In this document: positions 6,331-6,951 of the stretch, one piece after another
Layout: the number at the start of each line of letters is the position of its first letter
Position numbering within the stretch: position 1 is the stretch's first letter
Assembly: GCA_009703465.1 (NCBI GenBank)
Contig: WLGC01000042.1
Coordinates: 1-6,951 of the forward strand
DNA: 6,951 nt
Origin: Actinomycetota bacterium
GTDB taxonomy: Bacteria > Actinomycetota > Actinomycetes > Actinomycetales > Microbacteriaceae
Direction of reading: 5' to 3'
Program-made: the position numbers and the translations under genes
The notes under the pieces: model-generated
Databases searched by the model: none
What the model saw: the letters and a program-made list of their open reading frames with translations, nothing else
Told to the model about the DNA's origin: nothing

Positions 6331-6951
6331 CGCTTTGTTTACCCTTCACCATGAATATCGCACTAAGAGCTATGAATCCTGACAAGGCAACACCAAGCCA
6401 CAGCGCCTGAGTTAAACCAATCAATTCTCCAATAAAACCGATAATTGCTGGCCCACCCAAAACTCCAGCATAGGTTAGGCCAACTACTTTGGCGAGATTG
6501 CGACCTTGATTTTCAATCGGCCCGATTTCTGATCCATACGCCATGCACTGGGGAACAACACCGGCGATGCCAATTCCAGTTAATGCCCAGCCAATCCAAC
6601 TCAATTCAATTGTTGGCGATAACAGGGCAATCGCAACTCCAAGTCCAGCAACTGCTGAGCCCATCTGAATTACAAAAATTCTTGAGAATTTTGCCACGAC
6701 TTTATCAATAAAGAATCTCACTAACGCCATTGCTGCCGAAAAGATAATTACTGTAATTGCAGCGGTTGCTGTAGTCACCTGATAGGCCTCAACAGAATAA
6801 AGAGCAGACCAGTCAATGCCTACGCCCTCAATCATCGCGCCAGCAGCAGAAACAAGCCCAACAAAAATTACAAAGCCAAGTTCCTTGACTCGGTTGTTCT
6901 TCGAATTGGACTCCCCGCTCGTAGGCCTAGCTTTACTTTCAAGTAACCAGG
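6323..6951 (-). CDS. Major facilitator superfamily transporter, C-terminal half (N-terminus beyond window)
   Basis: An open frame enters from the right edge and ends at TAA (6323-6325), giving 208 residues. A polar central-loop-like stretch (fragment residues 4-23, rich in Ser, Lys and Asn) is followed by six hydrophobic segments: about 24-42, 60-79, 91-110, 117-137, 154-178 and 181-201. These fit helices 7-12 of a 12-helix MFS protein. MIEGVGIDWSALY (39-51) resembles the helix-7 signature of YbjJ/FucP-like carriers (AEG..DWSALYLR), and RFFIDKVVAKFSR (78-90) fits the conserved loop between helices 8 and 9. An internal ATG at 6835 is not the start, because the frame and the helix-7 homology continue upstream. 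About half the protein is missing. It overlaps the TTG start of the ene-reductase by 8 bp, suggesting one operon and perhaps a shared substrate or detoxification role. The substrate cannot be assigned. Confidence -1.
   Translation of the reverse strand, partial: WLLESKARPTSGESNSKNNRVKELGFVIFVGLVSAAGAMIEGVGIDWSALYSVEAYQVTTATAAITVIIFSAAMALVRFFIDKVVAKFSRIFVIQMGSAVAGLGVAIALLSPTIELSWIGWALTGIGIAGVVPQCMAYGSEIGPIENQGRNLAKVVGLTYAGVLGGPAIIGFIGELIGLTQALWLGVALSGFIALSAIFMVKGKQSVG
6342..6347 (-). promoter_or_regulatory. Possible Shine-Dalgarno for the ene-reductase
   Basis: The minus strand reads GAAGGG, 11 nt before the TTG at 6330 and inside the end of the MFS gene. The spacing is a little long and the start codon is weak, so translation probably relies partly on coupling to the overlapping transporter gene. 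Confidence -1.

Noticed and set aside
6445..6711. A plus-strand 88-codon frame opposite the MFS gene
   Set aside because: It is antisense to the transmembrane segments of the MFS transporter and shows no family features of its own.

Overview
The window looks like core chromosome of a compact, moderate-GC actinobacterium. The best guess is a small-genome member of the Microbacteriaceae, such as the freshwater Rhodoluna/Aquiluna group. This is inferred from three things: the single-chain actinobacterial 2-oxoglutarate dehydrogenase (E2-like domain fused to E1), a tandem pair of CNNM/CBS membrane proteins of the kind seen in actinobacteria, and very tight packing with overlapping genes. No mobile element, tRNA, rRNA, CRISPR array or phage gene is visible.

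Layout: (1) Positions 1-2732, minus strand, hold the first 910 codons of kgd/odhA, the TCA-cycle 2-oxoglutarate dehydrogenase/decarboxylase; its C-terminus lies beyond the left edge. (2) Positions 2733-2898 are the only real intergenic region. It is a divergent control region with a 14-bp palindrome, weak promoter-like hexamers facing both ways, a possible 16-codon leader ORF and a hairpin that runs into the next start codon. (3) Positions 2899-4221 and 4214-5251, plus strand, encode two paralogous CNNM-CBS membrane proteins (MpfA/CorC/HlyC-like, probably metal-ion transport). They overlap by 8 bp and are almost certainly one operon. (4) Positions 5248-6330, minus strand, encode a YqjM-type Old Yellow Enzyme ene-reductase. 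Its stop codon overlaps the stop of the second CNNM gene. (5) Positions 6323-6951, minus strand, hold the C-terminal half of a major facilitator transporter that overlaps the start of the ene-reductase by 8 bp, so the two are probably co-transcribed, transporter first.

The window therefore has two short operons pointing at each other (CNNM pair, and MFS/ene-reductase), plus kgd diverging from the CNNM pair. Nothing indicates a new multi-gene system. The parts most worth a second look are the divergent control region (palindrome, non-canonical kgd start context, and leader ORF plus hairpin before the first CNNM gene) and the asymmetric divergence of the two CNNM paralogues.
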